Shown: one piece after another, positions 1 to 10,026 of the stretch
Numbering within the stretch: position 1 is the first letter of the stretch
How the letters are laid out: the number at the start of each line of letters is the position of its first letter
NCBI GenBank assembly: GCA_965222335.1
Contig: OZ244944.1
Coordinates: forward strand, 3,038,001-3,102,000
DNA length: 64,000 nt
Direction: 5' to 3'
Source of the DNA: G965222335 sp965222335
Lineage (GTDB): Bacteria > Pseudomonadota > Gammaproteobacteria > Pseudomonadales > Halieaceae
Notes under the pieces: generated by a model
Databases searched by the model: none
What the model was told of the DNA's origin: nothing
What the model saw: the letters and a program-made list of their open reading frames with translations, nothing else
Position numbers and translations under genes: made by a program

Positions 1-145
1 TAAGCTCCGTGGCAAGCATCGAGAAGGGCCGGCTGTCATCCCGGGTATGGTCGCACCCGCGATATCATGACCCCGGGTGTTCTGTTTGCCGGCCTTTGCG
101 CAACATTTTTCCTTCTCACCTGGTCCAATCGTCGGCGCAAATAGG

Positions 146-1744
146 CTAGCCGCGGTCCCGCAGAATGCGCCTGGCCGCGTTGTGCCCCGGTGCGCCTGTC
201 ACACCACCGCCGGGATGTGCCCCGGCGCCGCAGAGGTAAAGTCCCGGCATCGGCGTGGCATACTGCGCGGCCTGCGGGTGCGGGCGCATGCTGAATAGTT
301 GGTCAGGCTCCATGCGGCCGTGGCAGATATCCCCGCGCGGCAGGCCGAAGACACGCTCGAGATCCAGCGGTGTCAGGCACTGATTGGCTACCAGGATATC
401 CGGGAGATTCGGGATAAACCGGGTGACGTGCTCAAGGATGTTTTCAATCACTGCCGCTTTGCGCACGTCCCAGTCCTCGCCATTGGCGAGTTCGTAGGGC
501 ATGTACTTGCACAGCAGGCTCATAACGTGGTGGCCTGGGCGGTCCGTCAGCGTCTCGTCGATAGTGCTCGGAATGATGGCTTCCACAATCGGCGGGTTTG
601 CAGGAATACCGGCGTGTGAACTGTGGTAAGCCTGGTTGAGGTGTTCGGCACTCTCTATCAGGGTGATGCTGCTCCGGTGCTGCGGCCCGGGCCCGGAGCT
701 ACCATTTCGGGGTAGCGCCTTGAACTCTGGCAGGCCCGAGAGTGCAAGATTCATGCGTAGCGAGGCCGATTCCTGCCGGAATGCGCGGATATCGCGAGCG
801 AATTCTGCAGGCAAGTGTTCGGCGCCCAGCATCTCCAGAAAGGTCCGCTTCGGGTCTGTATTGGCCGCAACGACGGGCGAGTGAAGTACCTCACCCCCTT
901 GCAAGCGAACACCTGTCACCGCGCCCTTCTCGGTGAGGATCCGCTCAACCGGCGCGTCGACGCGAATGTTGACACCCAGGTCCCTGGCCGACGCCGCCAT
1001 AGCCTGGGTGATTGCTCCCATCCCGCCTTTGACGATACCCCAGGCGCCCTTGCGACCTGCGATTTCGCCCACGGCATGGTGCAGCATGGCGAGGCTGGCG
1101 CCGGGCTGGGTCAGCGGCGCGTAGTTGGCCGGCATGATGTGTGCTGCCACCATGGCTTTTACCTTGGGACTCTCGAACCACCGTTCGATGATCGATTCGG
1201 GCGCGCCGATGAAGAACTGCATCAAGCGCCAGCGGGCTTCCTCATCGAGCCGGTACACATCCATCCCCAGGCGCAGGCTCGCGAGGATGTCTGCAATGCC
1301 ATCCATCGCCAGTTTAGGCGGATCTCGGAGCCACTGCTTCGCCAGCAGGCCTCCCACCTCATTCACCGTGGCTTCGAATGCCTGATAAGCGTCGTAGTCC
1401 ACCGATGAGAACTTCTCGAACTGACTTCGATCATGCGCTTCCCCACCGTTGAGCATCAGGTAATCACCGGTGGTGTCCAGATAGACCGAGCCGTCCAGCA
1501 GTATTGGCTGGTATCCGTAGCGCTCCAACTGCAGGTCACTGACGACTTCCGGCCTCAGTAAACTCACGACATACGACGCGATTGAGTTGCGGTAGCCCGG
1601 ATGGAATTCTTCGGTAACGGCGGCGCCGCCCACGATATGACGCCGCTCAAGCACACAGACACGCATCCCGCCCCGGGCAAGGTAGTTGGCTGTGGTCAAG
1701 CCGTTGTGACCGGCGCCTATCACTATTGCGTCGAACTGTGGCAT
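146..1744 (-). CDS. FAD-dependent phytoene-desaturase-family oxidoreductase (PYROXD2-like)
   Basis: This 532-residue protein opens with a Rossmann dinucleotide-binding motif (VIGAGHNGL, about residues 8-16) followed by an acidic LERR strand end and GGAA, as in flavin amine oxidase and phytoene desaturase relatives. Its C-terminal FAD segment (LYLCGAGAHPGGG and GAPGHNAAR) matches that group, and the length is normal. The particular combination resembles the PYROXD2/CrtI-like branch, whose bacterial members have no settled substrate. It is expected to be a cytosolic or membrane-peripheral redox enzyme. It is divergent from the PRPP synthetase paralogue, with about 260 bases between the starts, so the two may share a promoter region. 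Nothing links it to the EPS locus except position. The family call is good; the reaction is unknown. Confidence 0.85.
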   Translation of the reverse strand: MPQFDAIVIGAGHNGLTTANYLARGGMRVCVLERRHIVGGAAVTEEFHPGYRNSIASYVVSLLRPEVVSDLQLERYGYQPILLDGSVYLDTTGDYLMLNGGEAHDRSQFEKFSSVDYDAYQAFEATVNEVGGLLAKQWLRDPPKLAMDGIADILASLRLGMDVYRLDEEARWRLMQFFIGAPESIIERWFESPKVKAMVAAHIMPANYAPLTQPGASLAMLHHAVGEIAGRKGAWGIVKGGMGAITQAMAASARDLGVNIRVDAPVERILTEKGAVTGVRLQGGEVLHSPVVAANTDPKRTFLEMLGAEHLPAEFARDIRAFRQESASLRMNLALSGLPEFKALPRNGSSGPGPQHRSSITLIESAEHLNQAYHSSHAGIPANPPIVEAIIPSTIDETLTDRPGHHVMSLLCKYMPYELANGEDWDVRKAAVIENILEHVTRFIPNLPDILVANQCLTPLDLERVFGLPRGDICHGRMEPDQLFSMRPHPQAAQYATPMPGLYLCGAGAHPGGGVTGAPGHNAARRILRDRG

Positions 1745-2007
1745 GTAGATTCCAGCCTCGGCTCAAGCCCGTATGGTTTGTCGGTGCATGTCTTCGGGCG
1801 GCCTGTGCTCGATAAGCCAGGCCGGGCGTGAAACTGTAGCATAGGCCCGCGCGCCCCGCTGCCGGCAGGTCAGGATCGCGTCTATGGTATCGTTGCCAAG
1901 ATCGTTATGACCGTGACTCCGACGGTTGACATCGGTACCCGGAGGGCGCAACAGGCTCGTCCCCTCAGGCCTTATGCTCAGCCGGCGGCGAAAGCAGGGA
2001 GAGAATC

Positions 2008-2904
2008 ATGTCTCAGTCGTTTGTATTTGGCCTGCAGCCCCATCCCCTTGTGGACTCGCTCTCCCGGGACCTCGGCGCTGCAACGGGCCAGATCGCTACC
2101 CGCAAATTTCCCGACGGGGAAACCTACCTGCGGGTCCTGTCCGAGGTGAATCGCCGCGACTGTGTGGTCGTTGCCGACCTGTCGCAGCCTGACAGGCGCT
2201 ACCTGCCGCTGGTGTTCCTCCTCGCGACCCTGCGCGAGTTGGGCGCGAGCAGTGTCGGCCTGGTGGCGCCTTACCTCGGATACATGCGCCAGGATAAACG
2301 TTTCCAGCCAGGGGAGGCAATCACTTCAAAGGTCTTCGCCGCGTCCCTGTCGCCCCATCTAAATTGGCTGGTCACGGTCGATCCCCATTTGCATCGCTAT
2401 CATGCCCTGGAAGAGATTTATGCCTGCCCCAGCCGGGTCGTGCATGCAGCACCTCTGCTGGCGGACTGGTTGCAGCGTCGCGACGATGTGGTGCTGGTGG
2501 GCCCGGACGCCGAGAGCGAGCAGTGGGTGGCACATATCAGTCGACTCAGCGGGCACCCCTACCTGGTGGGCAGCAAACGCCGCACGGGTGATCGTGAAGT
2601 AGAGGTCGAGATGCCCGCGAGGGACTGGGGTGACGACACCACCGCCGTGATAGTCGATGATGTCATCTCCAGCGGGCAGACTATTATTCAGGGTGTGAAT
2701 ACGCTGCGGTCACAGGGTGCGCGCCGCATTGAGTGCATGGCGGTGCACGGCCTGTTTGCCGGGGATGCCTACCAGCGCCTGCGGGATGCAGGCCTCGACG
2801 CGCTGATCACCTGCAATACCGTAGCTCACCCAAGCAACCAGGTGGATGTGACGCCACTGTTGCGCGATGCGGTGGCCGGCTGCCTAGAGGCAGCGGCGCA
2901 ATAA
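2008..2904 (+). CDS. Ribose-phosphate diphosphokinase paralogue (short PRPP synthetase)
   Basis: This 298-residue protein carries the hallmarks of PRPP synthetase, which makes 5-phosphoribosyl diphosphate from ribose 5-phosphate and ATP. FPDGE lies at residues 34-38, the YMRQDKR loop at about 92-98, the metal/ATP site VDPHLHR at 124-130, a KRR flexible loop near 190-192, and the PRPP-binding loop VDDVISSGQT at 216-225. Housekeeping Prs is usually about 315 residues, and the divergence here suggests a second, specialised copy rather than the essential enzyme. A clear GGGAGAG ribosome site precedes the ATG. The next gene, a beta-CASP hydrolase, starts 13 bases downstream, so the two are probably co-transcribed. 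Activity as a true diphosphokinase is inferred from conserved residues. Confidence 0.85.
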   Translation: MSQSFVFGLQPHPLVDSLSRDLGAATGQIATRKFPDGETYLRVLSEVNRRDCVVVADLSQPDRRYLPLVFLLATLRELGASSVGLVAPYLGYMRQDKRFQPGEAITSKVFAASLSPHLNWLVTVDPHLHRYHALEEIYACPSRVVHAAPLLADWLQRRDDVVLVGPDAESEQWVAHISRLSGHPYLVGSKRRTGDREVEVEMPARDWGDDTTAVIVDDVISSGQTIIQGVNTLRSQGARRIECMAVHGLFAGDAYQRLRDAGLDALITCNTVAHPSNQVDVTPLLRDAVAGCLEAAAQ

Positions 2905-2917
2905 CAAGGGGACAGCC

Positions 2918-4273
2918 ATGCGATTGACCTTCCTGGGCGGCACTGAAACCGTCACCGGCTCCAAGTTTCTGCTGGAGACCGATTCCACCCGTGTGCTGGT
3001 CGACTGCGGCCTGTTCCAGGGTTACAAGTGGCTGCGCGAGCGCAACTGGCAGGCGCCGCCGGTGGATGTGAAAACCCTGGACGCGGTCGTGCTGACCCAT
3101 GCCCATCTGGATCATTCGGGTTACCTGCCTCGCCTCTACAAGCACGGCTATCGCGGTCCTGTTTATACCCACCAGGCGACCTGCGACCTGTGTCGTATTC
3201 TGTATGCCGACAGCGGCCGTATCCAGGAGGAGGATGCGCGCTTCTACAGCCGGCACAAGCTCGGCCGTCACGCCCACCCGGAGCCTCTCTACGATGAGGC
3301 GACGGCCGAGGCTTCCATGCGCCTGTTCCAGCCGCTGCAATTCGATGCGCCGGTGGATGTGGGAGATATCCGCTTTCACCTGCAACCGGCGGGGCACATC
3401 CTGGGGGCGGCCAGTGTGATCGTCGAAGTCGAGGGCAAGCGCCTGGGGTTTTCCGGCGATGTCGGCCGGGAGGACGATATCCTGATGCGGCCACCGGTAG
3501 CCCTGCCCGAGCTCGACCTGCTGTTGCTGGAGTCCACTTATGGTGATCGACTGCATGATCGCGAGGACCCCTTCGAGCAGTTGTCGACCGTGGTTAACCG
3601 GGTCGCCGGGTGCGGTGGCGTACTCCTGATCCCCTCATTTGCGGTGGGCCGGGCCCAGGCCCTGCAGCATATGTTGATGCAGCTGATGGCGGATGGCCGG
3701 GTGCCAAAGTTACCGGTCTACCTGGACAGCCCCATGGCCATCGACGTGTCGGACATTTTTTGTAACTACCCGGAACTGCACCGGCTGGATCCCGGTCAGT
3801 GCCAGCGGATGTCCCGTGGCATTACCTATACCCGCGAGGTGGCGGCGTCGAAGGCCCTGGCCGGGCTCAGCTATCCGCATATCATCATTGCCGGCAGCGG
3901 CATGGCGACGGGTGGCCGTATCCTCCACCACTTTAAACACCTGCTGGGAAACCCCAGGACCGAGGTCCTGTTCACCGGCTACCAGGCCGGTGGCACGCGC
4001 GGTGCCAAGATGCAGCAGGGCATGGAGGCGGTGAAAATTCACGGGGAGTGGATCCCGGTCCGGGCCACGGTGGACAGCCTGTCGGGGCTCTCGGGACATG
4101 CCGACTACGAGGAGATCAGCGCCTGGCTGGCGCGTTCCGAACTGCGGCCGGGCACCCAAATCGAGCTGGTCCATGGCGATCCGGATGCACTGGAAGCGAT
4201 GCGGGTTCACCTGCAGGAACATACCGCGTTCAAGGTCGGGGTGGCTGATTACCGGTCAATACTGCGACTCTAA
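2918..4273 (+). CDS. MBL-fold hydrolase with beta-CASP and RNA-specificity domains
   Basis: This 451-residue protein has the metallo-beta-lactamase zinc motif HAHLDH at residues 61-66, a downstream SGDVG aspartate near residue 180, the beta-CASP motif AGSGMATGGR (about 328) and the terminal LSGHAD histidine motif (about 392). This is the complete architecture of bacterial CPSF73/RNase J-like enzymes of the YsxB/Ysh1 type. Members are zinc-dependent nucleases or phosphodiesterases acting in the cytosol. The length is typical. It is probably co-transcribed with the PRPP synthetase paralogue just upstream. A beta-CASP protein beside a short Prs paralogue suggests nucleotide or RNA-end metabolism, but that is inference. 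The gene faces the disrupted PEP-synthase-like gene on the minus strand, whose stop codon is only 17 bases away. Confidence 0.88.
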   Translation: MRLTFLGGTETVTGSKFLLETDSTRVLVDCGLFQGYKWLRERNWQAPPVDVKTLDAVVLTHAHLDHSGYLPRLYKHGYRGPVYTHQATCDLCRILYADSGRIQEEDARFYSRHKLGRHAHPEPLYDEATAEASMRLFQPLQFDAPVDVGDIRFHLQPAGHILGAASVIVEVEGKRLGFSGDVGREDDILMRPPVALPELDLLLLESTYGDRLHDREDPFEQLSTVVNRVAGCGGVLLIPSFAVGRAQALQHMLMQLMADGRVPKLPVYLDSPMAIDVSDIFCNYPELHRLDPGQCQRMSRGITYTREVAASKALAGLSYPHIIIAGSGMATGGRILHHFKHLLGNPRTEVLFTGYQAGGTRGAKMQQGMEAVKIHGEWIPVRATVDSLSGLSGHADYEEISAWLARSELRPGTQIELVHGDPDALEAMRVHLQEHTAFKVGVADYRSILRL

Positions 4274-4289
4274 GTAACGGCGCAGTTTC

Positions 4290-6546
4290 TTATGCAGGTT
4301 CGCCGTCAGCAGCCCGCGTCTGCGCGTGAAGAATCTCCACCACGCCGTTATCCCCGTCAAGCTTCAAGCGGTCCCCGGTTTTGATGGTGCGGGTGCCCAC
4401 GCGGCTGTTGACCACACAGGGCAGGCCGTATTCGCGGGCGATCACGGCGCCGTGGGATACCGTGCTGCCGAGGTCGGTCACCAGGCCGGCAATCATGCTG
4501 AAGTAGGGCGTCCAGCCGATATCCGTTATTGGTGTGACCAGTATCTCTCCGGGCTGGAGCTCGGCCGCTTCCACCAGTGAATGGGCCACCCGGGCCGCGC
4601 CCTCCACCACGCCGCCGGACGCGGGCCGCCCGGCGATGCGGCCATCGCCTGCGGCAATAGCCTGTTGCTGCAGAGGTTTCGCTGGGCCGACGCTGATCTC
4701 GGGGAACTCTAGCCGCTGCTGGAAAGGCAGGGCCTCGCGACGCTGTAGTGCCCGGCGCAGCATGGCGTCGTCCCGTGCGCTGACAAAGTCCGGCAGTTCT
4801 TCGAAGGTGAAAAAGTAAACCAGGTCCGCGTCCGGCAGGGCGCCCTCGGCAACCAGCAGCTCACCGAGATGGGCGAAGGCCAGTTTGAAGCGGTGCGCCA
4901 CGGTGACCAGATGGGACTTGGTGTGTTCACGCCGCCGCACCGCATTGTGTGCCCTGGGCAGAATCCAGCGCAGGCCGCGGCTCAGCCCGGACAGGTCCAC
5001 CGCGCTGCTGTGCGCGCTGCGGGTGCTGGCCCCCGCCATGCGCGGCCTCACAGAAAGCGCGCTTTGCCTGCGGCAGTGTTGCAATGCGTGCCACCAGCTC
5101 GTCCAGCTGCGTGACCATCTCGGCGCTTTCGACGCCGGTGGCACCGGCCAGCAGGCGCATGGCCTCGGCCTGTTCCTCCGCGGTGGCGTCATTGGCGCGG
5201 GCGGAAACCATATTCTCGACGATGGCGGATAAAAAGCCCGAGAGCGCAGACGACTGTATGTGTACCGCCATGGCGTGTTCGTAGAACCAGGCCTTGGCCG
5301 AGAGCTCGGCCATCATGCTTTCGGCGTCATCGCGCGAGGCGATGCGGAAATCTGCCACTTCCCGGTCGAACCTGTTGACCACCTGCGGCGCGCCCAGGGC
5401 GTAACGAAGCAGGCGCGCGGTATTGATGGCACGTTGCACAAAGGGTTTGGGCGGCAGGGGCTTGAGCTCCGGCACCGGGCGGCCGCACAACGTCTGGGCA
5501 GCCTGCTCGGGGCTGGAACCGAGGACACCGGCACTCATTACGATGTTGCCGGTCAGGTTGAGAAACAGGTGGCCGTAGCGCCAGGCGGTTATCTGCCAGT
5601 TCCGGTCAATGCTATCGCGGGTTCCCACCGCGACCTGCATGTGCTGCAGGCCGTAGTCAATGCTCCAGCCGGTAAATGAACCGGTGAGTGGCGATACGGC
5701 CCCCGGCATCATCTCGCTGATATTGCTGATGGTGAGGACATCGTCTGGCCGGGGCAGTAGGGTGTCCAGTTCATTGAGGTCCGCGGGCAGGGTGGTGATG
5801 GGGCGGGCCTGCAACCAGAACAGCTCGCCCCGGGCATCAATGGCCCACTCCAGGTCCAGAGGGCCACCCTCGGTGACCGCGGCCTGCCGCGCCTCGTCGG
5901 CAATACGGGCAAGCTCAATCCCCGACAACAGAGGTTTGTCTCCTGTCAGGGACTGCTCCACGATCTTGTTTTCGGGGTCAAGCACGAAATGGTCCGGGGT
6001 CGTCTCGCCGCTCACCAGTGCTTCGCCAAGCCCTGCGACGGCATCAACAATCAGCAGGTCACGCCGGGCGCTCACCGGATCTGCAGTGAACACCACACCC
6101 GCGGCTCTGGCGTCGACCATCCGCTGCACGACCAGGTTCATGGTTGCGGAATGGTTTCCCTGGCGGCGCGCGTATTCCAGGGCGTGGTCGCCATCCAGGG
6201 ACGAAGCGCAGGCATCAATCGCGGCAAGCAACGCATCGTAGCCAGTCACATTCAGGACCGTGTCGTATTGGCCCGCGAAGGACGCGTCGCTGCCATCCTC
6301 CCCCTGGGCGGAGGAGCGCACCGCTACGGGCTCTCGGCCGAGAGCGACCCAGGCCGCTTCCAGGTCAGCGGGGTAGGCGCCCAACCGGGCGGCGCGAATG
6401 ACGAAGGCGGGTGGTACCGTGAGGCCCATGGCCACGAGTCGCGCCAGGCCGTAGGCCTTGCCACCTGCGGAACCGTCGGTGATGTCGGTAAGTTGCGCAA
6501 TGGTTGGCTGAACAGTGTCCGCGGGCAGCGGGACCGTATCTGGCAT
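4290..6546 (-). pseudogene. PEP-synthase/PPDK-like phosphotransferase, frameshifted
   Basis: Two minus-strand frames together encode one PEP-synthase-like protein. The first frame (from about 6546 down) has the ATP-grasp-like PEP/pyruvate-binding domain, with VRSSAQGED and FTADPVS motifs. The second frame (ending at 4290) has the mobile phosphohistidine domain with the STVSHGAVIAREYG motif. Good homology in frame one stops after AFCEAA at about 5041. The second frame becomes recognisable (LRWILP onward) by about 4980. The break therefore lies between roughly 4980 and 5045. The summed length, about 775 residues, is near the lower family norm. I start at the internal ATG at 6546 because residues before it do not resemble the family. 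This may be a real pseudogene, a split gene, or a one-base sequencing error. The swivelling histidine and the nucleotide-binding motifs are both intact. Confidence 0.75.
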
Positions 6547-6699
6547 AGTCCGGGGGCTCTGGTTGGATTGTCTGGCGGGTTGGGTAGGCCGGTGACCTCC
6601 ACCCTGCAGCATTCGCATTGTACGCTGTCAAAGTTGCGGGCAACTATAAACTACTAGTCAATAGTCGGGCAAGCTGCGCAGGGCGGGTTCTGGGTAATC

Positions 6700-6969
6700 T
6701 CAGGCGGTGTGACCGAAGCCGCGGCGACGGTCGGGAAGCCGTCGGCGGTCCTCCATGACGAGCACGTTGTTTATTATGGCGGGGAAAGAAGCCGGTCCTT
6801 CAGATTGTCGCCGGTCACTACTTTGGCGCACAACCATCGAAGACCTGTCCCAACTCGCGCTGGCCTTCTCCTCTGACATGAAATTTCTGGCACTGGCGGC
6901 AAAAACGTACACGCCAATGAGGAGAGCTCCGAGTCCGAGAAACGCTATAACGGTCAGAGTCGCATTCAT
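6700..6969 (-). CDS. Small single-pass membrane protein, unknown function
   Basis: This reading frame of about 89 residues begins with a hydrophobic helix (roughly residues 3-25: TLTVIAFLGLGALLIGVYVF) and continues as a charged cytoplasmic-type tail rich in Arg, Asp and Ser. A GGGAG stretch about 11 bases before the ATG at 6969 supports that start over the in-frame ATG six codons further up. The tail contains two Arg-rich DRRxS and RRRLPDRRR patches. I do not recognise a family. It sits between the PEP-synthase-like pseudogene and the EPS priming glycosyltransferase, all on the same strand, but roughly 180 bases separate it from the latter. Confidence 0.55.
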   Translation of the reverse strand: MNATLTVIAFLGLGALLIGVYVFAASARNFMSEEKASASWDRSSMVVRQSSDRRQSEGPASFPAIINNVLVMEDRRRLPDRRRGFGHTA

Positions 6970-7150
6970 GCCCTCGTCTCCCGACAATGCGTAATTCTTC
7001 GCCCTTGATGGACGGCTGGCGGTTGCCAGAGAGCCAGCTGGTCAGCATCGTCGCCAAGCCTTTTATTGGCGTCAGGTTATCCCAGCGTGATCTGGCGGAC
7101 AAGTTGTTCCAGGGGGTGGTTTATCCAGCAAGGTCTCGGGTTCAAGGAGA

Positions 7151-8575
7151 TCAGCGTGCCCCCTTGCCAAAGAGGACCACCTCGACCGTCTGCAACATGA
7201 TAAGAAAGTCGAGGAACAGGCTCTGATTCTTGACGTAGTAGAGATCGAATTCCAGCTTGTGCCTGGCATCCGCCACGGAGGCACCGTAGGGGTAGTTGAG
7301 CTGGGCCCAACCAGTTATTCCCGGCTTGACGCGCAGGCGCTGCGCGAAGAAGGGGATCTCCTGGCCAAGCTCACGAGCGAACTCCGGCCGCTCCGGGCGG
7401 GGACCGACCAGTGACATATCGCCGCGCAGGACATTGATGATCTGCGGCAGTTCATCGATACGCAGCTTGCGTATGATGTGCCCGACCCGGGTAATGCGGT
7501 CGTCGTCGCTGGTAGCCCAGCGCGCCTTGCCGTCCCCTTCAGCATCCATGCGCATGCTGCGTAATTTCAATACCTCGAACACCCGGCCGTTCATCCCCAC
7601 GCGTCGCTGCCTGAAAATGACAGGTGCGCGGGCACCATCCTCCAGCTTGATGGCCAGCGTCGTGAGCAGCAGTACAGGCCAGGTAACGCAGAGCAGGAGA
7701 AAGCTGGCCAGGATGTCGAAGCCACGTTTGCGCAGGCCCTCGGTGTGGCCGCAGCGAAACCCGTCAGAAAAAATGAACCATTCCGGGGTGGCTTCTTCGA
7801 CCAGAATTTTACTCGCTTCCTGCTCGAAAAAATCCAGGATGTCGACGACGGAAACACCCATGCTGCGACATTGCATCAGCTCCGCTCGCGGGAGTTTTCC
7901 ATTGCGGTCTTCAAGGGCGACAACTATCTGCTGTATATCGTGCTTCCGAGCGTACTCAAATAGTGGTTGATCCAGGGTGAGGATATTCGGTGTATCTATG
8001 GCTATCTCTTCACCGGGAAGCCTGATGTAGCCGGCAATATGGAAGGTCTGGCGGTCGCTGGCGCGACGCATTTTCCTGGCGATATTGCTCGCCTGCTGCC
8101 CCGTGCCCAGGATCAGGACCCTGCGCTTGAGGTTCTCTATCTGCATGGTCTTCAGGAATACCAGTCTCAGACTCAGCACGCCCGCGAAGGTGAGCAGGGA
8201 GGTCAGTACAAAGATGCCGCGCCAGAGGTGGAGGTTGGGCAGGAAGTAGAAAACCAGCGCCATGCCAAAGGTCATCAACACAAACGCGCTGAGAGTGCGA
8301 AGCAGAATGCCATTGGGGCCCTCGCGCAGGCGTGGCTGGTACAGGCCCATGGCGAGCATTGACATCGACATCATTACGGTGAACAGGCAGGCACGCCAGA
8401 ACAGGTCGTTAAGGTAGGCGCCCCGCGCCGCTGGCTCCGGCAAGTAATAGATCCAGGTCGCCAGGTAGCAGACACAGAAAAACCAGAGGATTTCCAGAAT
8501 GGCGAGCCTGGAGTAGGCGAGGTGTACGTGGTGCCTGAAGACGCGCACAGTGCCGACCGGGCTGTCCGCAAACAT
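7151..8575 (-). CDS. EpsB-type polyprenyl glycosylphosphotransferase (XrtA-associated)
   Basis: This 474-residue protein is a bacterial sugar transferase that starts EPS assembly by moving a sugar 1-phosphate onto undecaprenyl phosphate. The N-terminal half shows four to five membrane segments (residues about 20-130), then a CoA-binding-like soluble region. The C-terminal catalytic domain has KLRSMRMDAEGDG, the VGPRPERPEF motif and the terminal KPGITGWAQL/YYVKNQS signature. Sequence and context fit the XrtA-associated TIGR03013 family. A strong AAAGGAGT ribosome site lies eight bases before the ATG at 8575. It is read in the same direction as the PLP decarboxylase and AMP ligase, but 164 bases separate it from the decarboxylase stop, so it may have its own promoter. 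Which sugar it transfers cannot be read from sequence. Confidence 0.92.
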   Translation of the reverse strand: MFADSPVGTVRVFRHHVHLAYSRLAILEILWFFCVCYLATWIYYLPEPAARGAYLNDLFWRACLFTVMMSMSMLAMGLYQPRLREGPNGILLRTLSAFVLMTFGMALVFYFLPNLHLWRGIFVLTSLLTFAGVLSLRLVFLKTMQIENLKRRVLILGTGQQASNIARKMRRASDRQTFHIAGYIRLPGEEIAIDTPNILTLDQPLFEYARKHDIQQIVVALEDRNGKLPRAELMQCRSMGVSVVDILDFFEQEASKILVEEATPEWFIFSDGFRCGHTEGLRKRGFDILASFLLLCVTWPVLLLTTLAIKLEDGARAPVIFRQRRVGMNGRVFEVLKLRSMRMDAEGDGKARWATSDDDRITRVGHIIRKLRIDELPQIINVLRGDMSLVGPRPERPEFARELGQEIPFFAQRLRVKPGITGWAQLNYPYGASVADARHKLEFDLYYVKNQSLFLDFLIMLQTVEVVLFGKGAR

Positions 8576-8739
8576 GGATGTGACTCCTTTGATTATTGTA
8601 AACAGGTTCCAGTAGGTTGTACCGAACCCGAAAGCCTGAGAGACGCTAACACGGTGCTTTCCTGAACCATAGCCTCACTGGCGCAAAGCGGTGTCCGCAT
8701 GTAAAAAATGTGACCTTGCTCGCACCGCGCGGGGGTTTC

Positions 8740-10026
8740 TTAAACCAGGAACTCCTGTGGAGGGGGGTGTCCCAGGAATCGGTGGGGGCTGGCGGTATAG
8801 CCGTAAGCCCCGGATTGGAAAATCACTACCAGGTCGCCGATTTCGGCAACTGGCAGTGTCATGCGCTCCGCGAGCAGGTCAAGGGGGGTGCACAGGGGGC
8901 CCACAATGGTCACTGTCTCCCCGGGTTCACCGTGTACGCGGTTACCCAAGCAGACCGGGTAGTTCTTGCGAATGATCTGGCCAAAGTTGCCAGAGGCCGC
9001 CAGGTGATGGTGCAGGCCGCCATTGGTCACCAGGAAGGCCTCTCCGCGTGACACCTTGCGGTCAGTCACCTGGCACACGTAGAGTCCCGCTTCTGCCACC
9101 AGGTAGCGTCCAAGCTCCATGACCAGTTGTACGCCTGGGTACCGTTGGGTGAATGCACGGCTTAGCCGGTCCAGATTGTCCATGACGGCATCCAACTGCA
9201 GGGGCTGCTCGCCGGGGAAATAGGGAACGCCGAGGCCACCGCCGATATTGAGCCAGCGTAGCTGGCTCGCCCCTGCTTCCGACAGGCGCCCGGCAAGGTC
9301 AAAGGTCTGGTTGTGAGCCTCAATCAGTGCATCGGGATTCAGGTTCTGGGAGCCACTGAAGATATGCAGGCCGCGATAGTCCAGTGGCAGCCCGGAGAGC
9401 TGTGACAGAAGGTCCGGGACCTGTTCGGCATCCACGCCGAAGGGCTTGGCGCCGCCGCCCATGCGCATTCCCGAGCCCTTCAACTCGAAGTCGGGATTGA
9501 CGCGCACCGCGACGGGTGGGCGCAGTCCATGCTGCCGTGCCAGCTCGGCAACCCGCTCCATCTCGCGCACTGATTCCAGAATGATGATGACCCCGGATTC
9601 CACGGCAGCGGCAAGATCGCGCGCTGATTTTCCAGGCCCCGCAAAGCTGATGTTCTCGGGATTGGTGCCGCTGTCGAGGGCGATGGCCAGTTCGCCTGCG
9701 GAAGCAACGTCGAGTCCGTCGGTTAGCGCTGCCAGATAATTCACTACCTCGGGCATTGGATTGGCCTTCATCGCGTAGTGCAACTCGACTGCCTCGGGAA
9801 GCGCTGTGCGTAGCTCCCGAACCCGGTCGTTGATCACGGCCCTGTCATAAACATAGAACGCCGAGTCGCCGGCGCGCTCAGCGATACGGGTGAGCGGTTG
9901 ACCGCCTACCAGCAGGCAGTTGTCCTGCACCGGGAAATGACTCTGCGGGGCGTGCTGTGGTCTTGGTCGTCCCGGCTGCTTGTCCGTCCCCTCTTGGCTG
10001 GTGGTATTGCTTATCTCTCCCGTCAC
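8740..10026 (-). CDS. PLP-dependent decarboxylase, exosortase-A associated
   Basis: This 428-residue enzyme is a fold-type-III (alanine-racemase-fold) decarboxylase related to diaminopimelate and ornithine decarboxylases. The PLP lysine sits in HYAMKANP at residue 87, and later motifs (SFAGPGKS, GGGLGVPYFPGE, and a Tyr-containing C-terminal AYGYTAS) are present. The XrtA-linked subfamily TIGR03099 matches in length and setting. Its start codon overlaps the stop of the upstream AMP ligase (ATGA, 10023-10026), so the two are translationally coupled and probably act together: the ligase activates an acid and the decarboxylase supplies or modifies an amine. That functional pairing is inferred from conserved gene association. 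The partner hydrolases and acyl carrier protein often seen in such loci are absent here. Confidence 0.9.
   Translation of the reverse strand: MTGEISNTTSQEGTDKQPGRPRPQHAPQSHFPVQDNCLLVGGQPLTRIAERAGDSAFYVYDRAVINDRVRELRTALPEAVELHYAMKANPMPEVVNYLAALTDGLDVASAGELAIALDSGTNPENISFAGPGKSARDLAAAVESGVIIILESVREMERVAELARQHGLRPPVAVRVNPDFELKGSGMRMGGGAKPFGVDAEQVPDLLSQLSGLPLDYRGLHIFSGSQNLNPDALIEAHNQTFDLAGRLSEAGASQLRWLNIGGGLGVPYFPGEQPLQLDAVMDNLDRLSRAFTQRYPGVQLVMELGRYLVAEAGLYVCQVTDRKVSRGEAFLVTNGGLHHHLAASGNFGQIIRKNYPVCLGNRVHGEPGETVTIVGPLCTPLDLLAERMTLPVAEIGDLVVIFQSGAYGYTASPHRFLGHPPPQEFLV

Noticed and set aside
8590..8625. Possible -24/-12 promoter before the priming glycosyltransferase (minus strand TGGAACC-TTTACA)
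   Set aside because: GG and the downstream dinucleotide are spaced correctly but the -12 base pair is CA rather than GC, so the match is weak.
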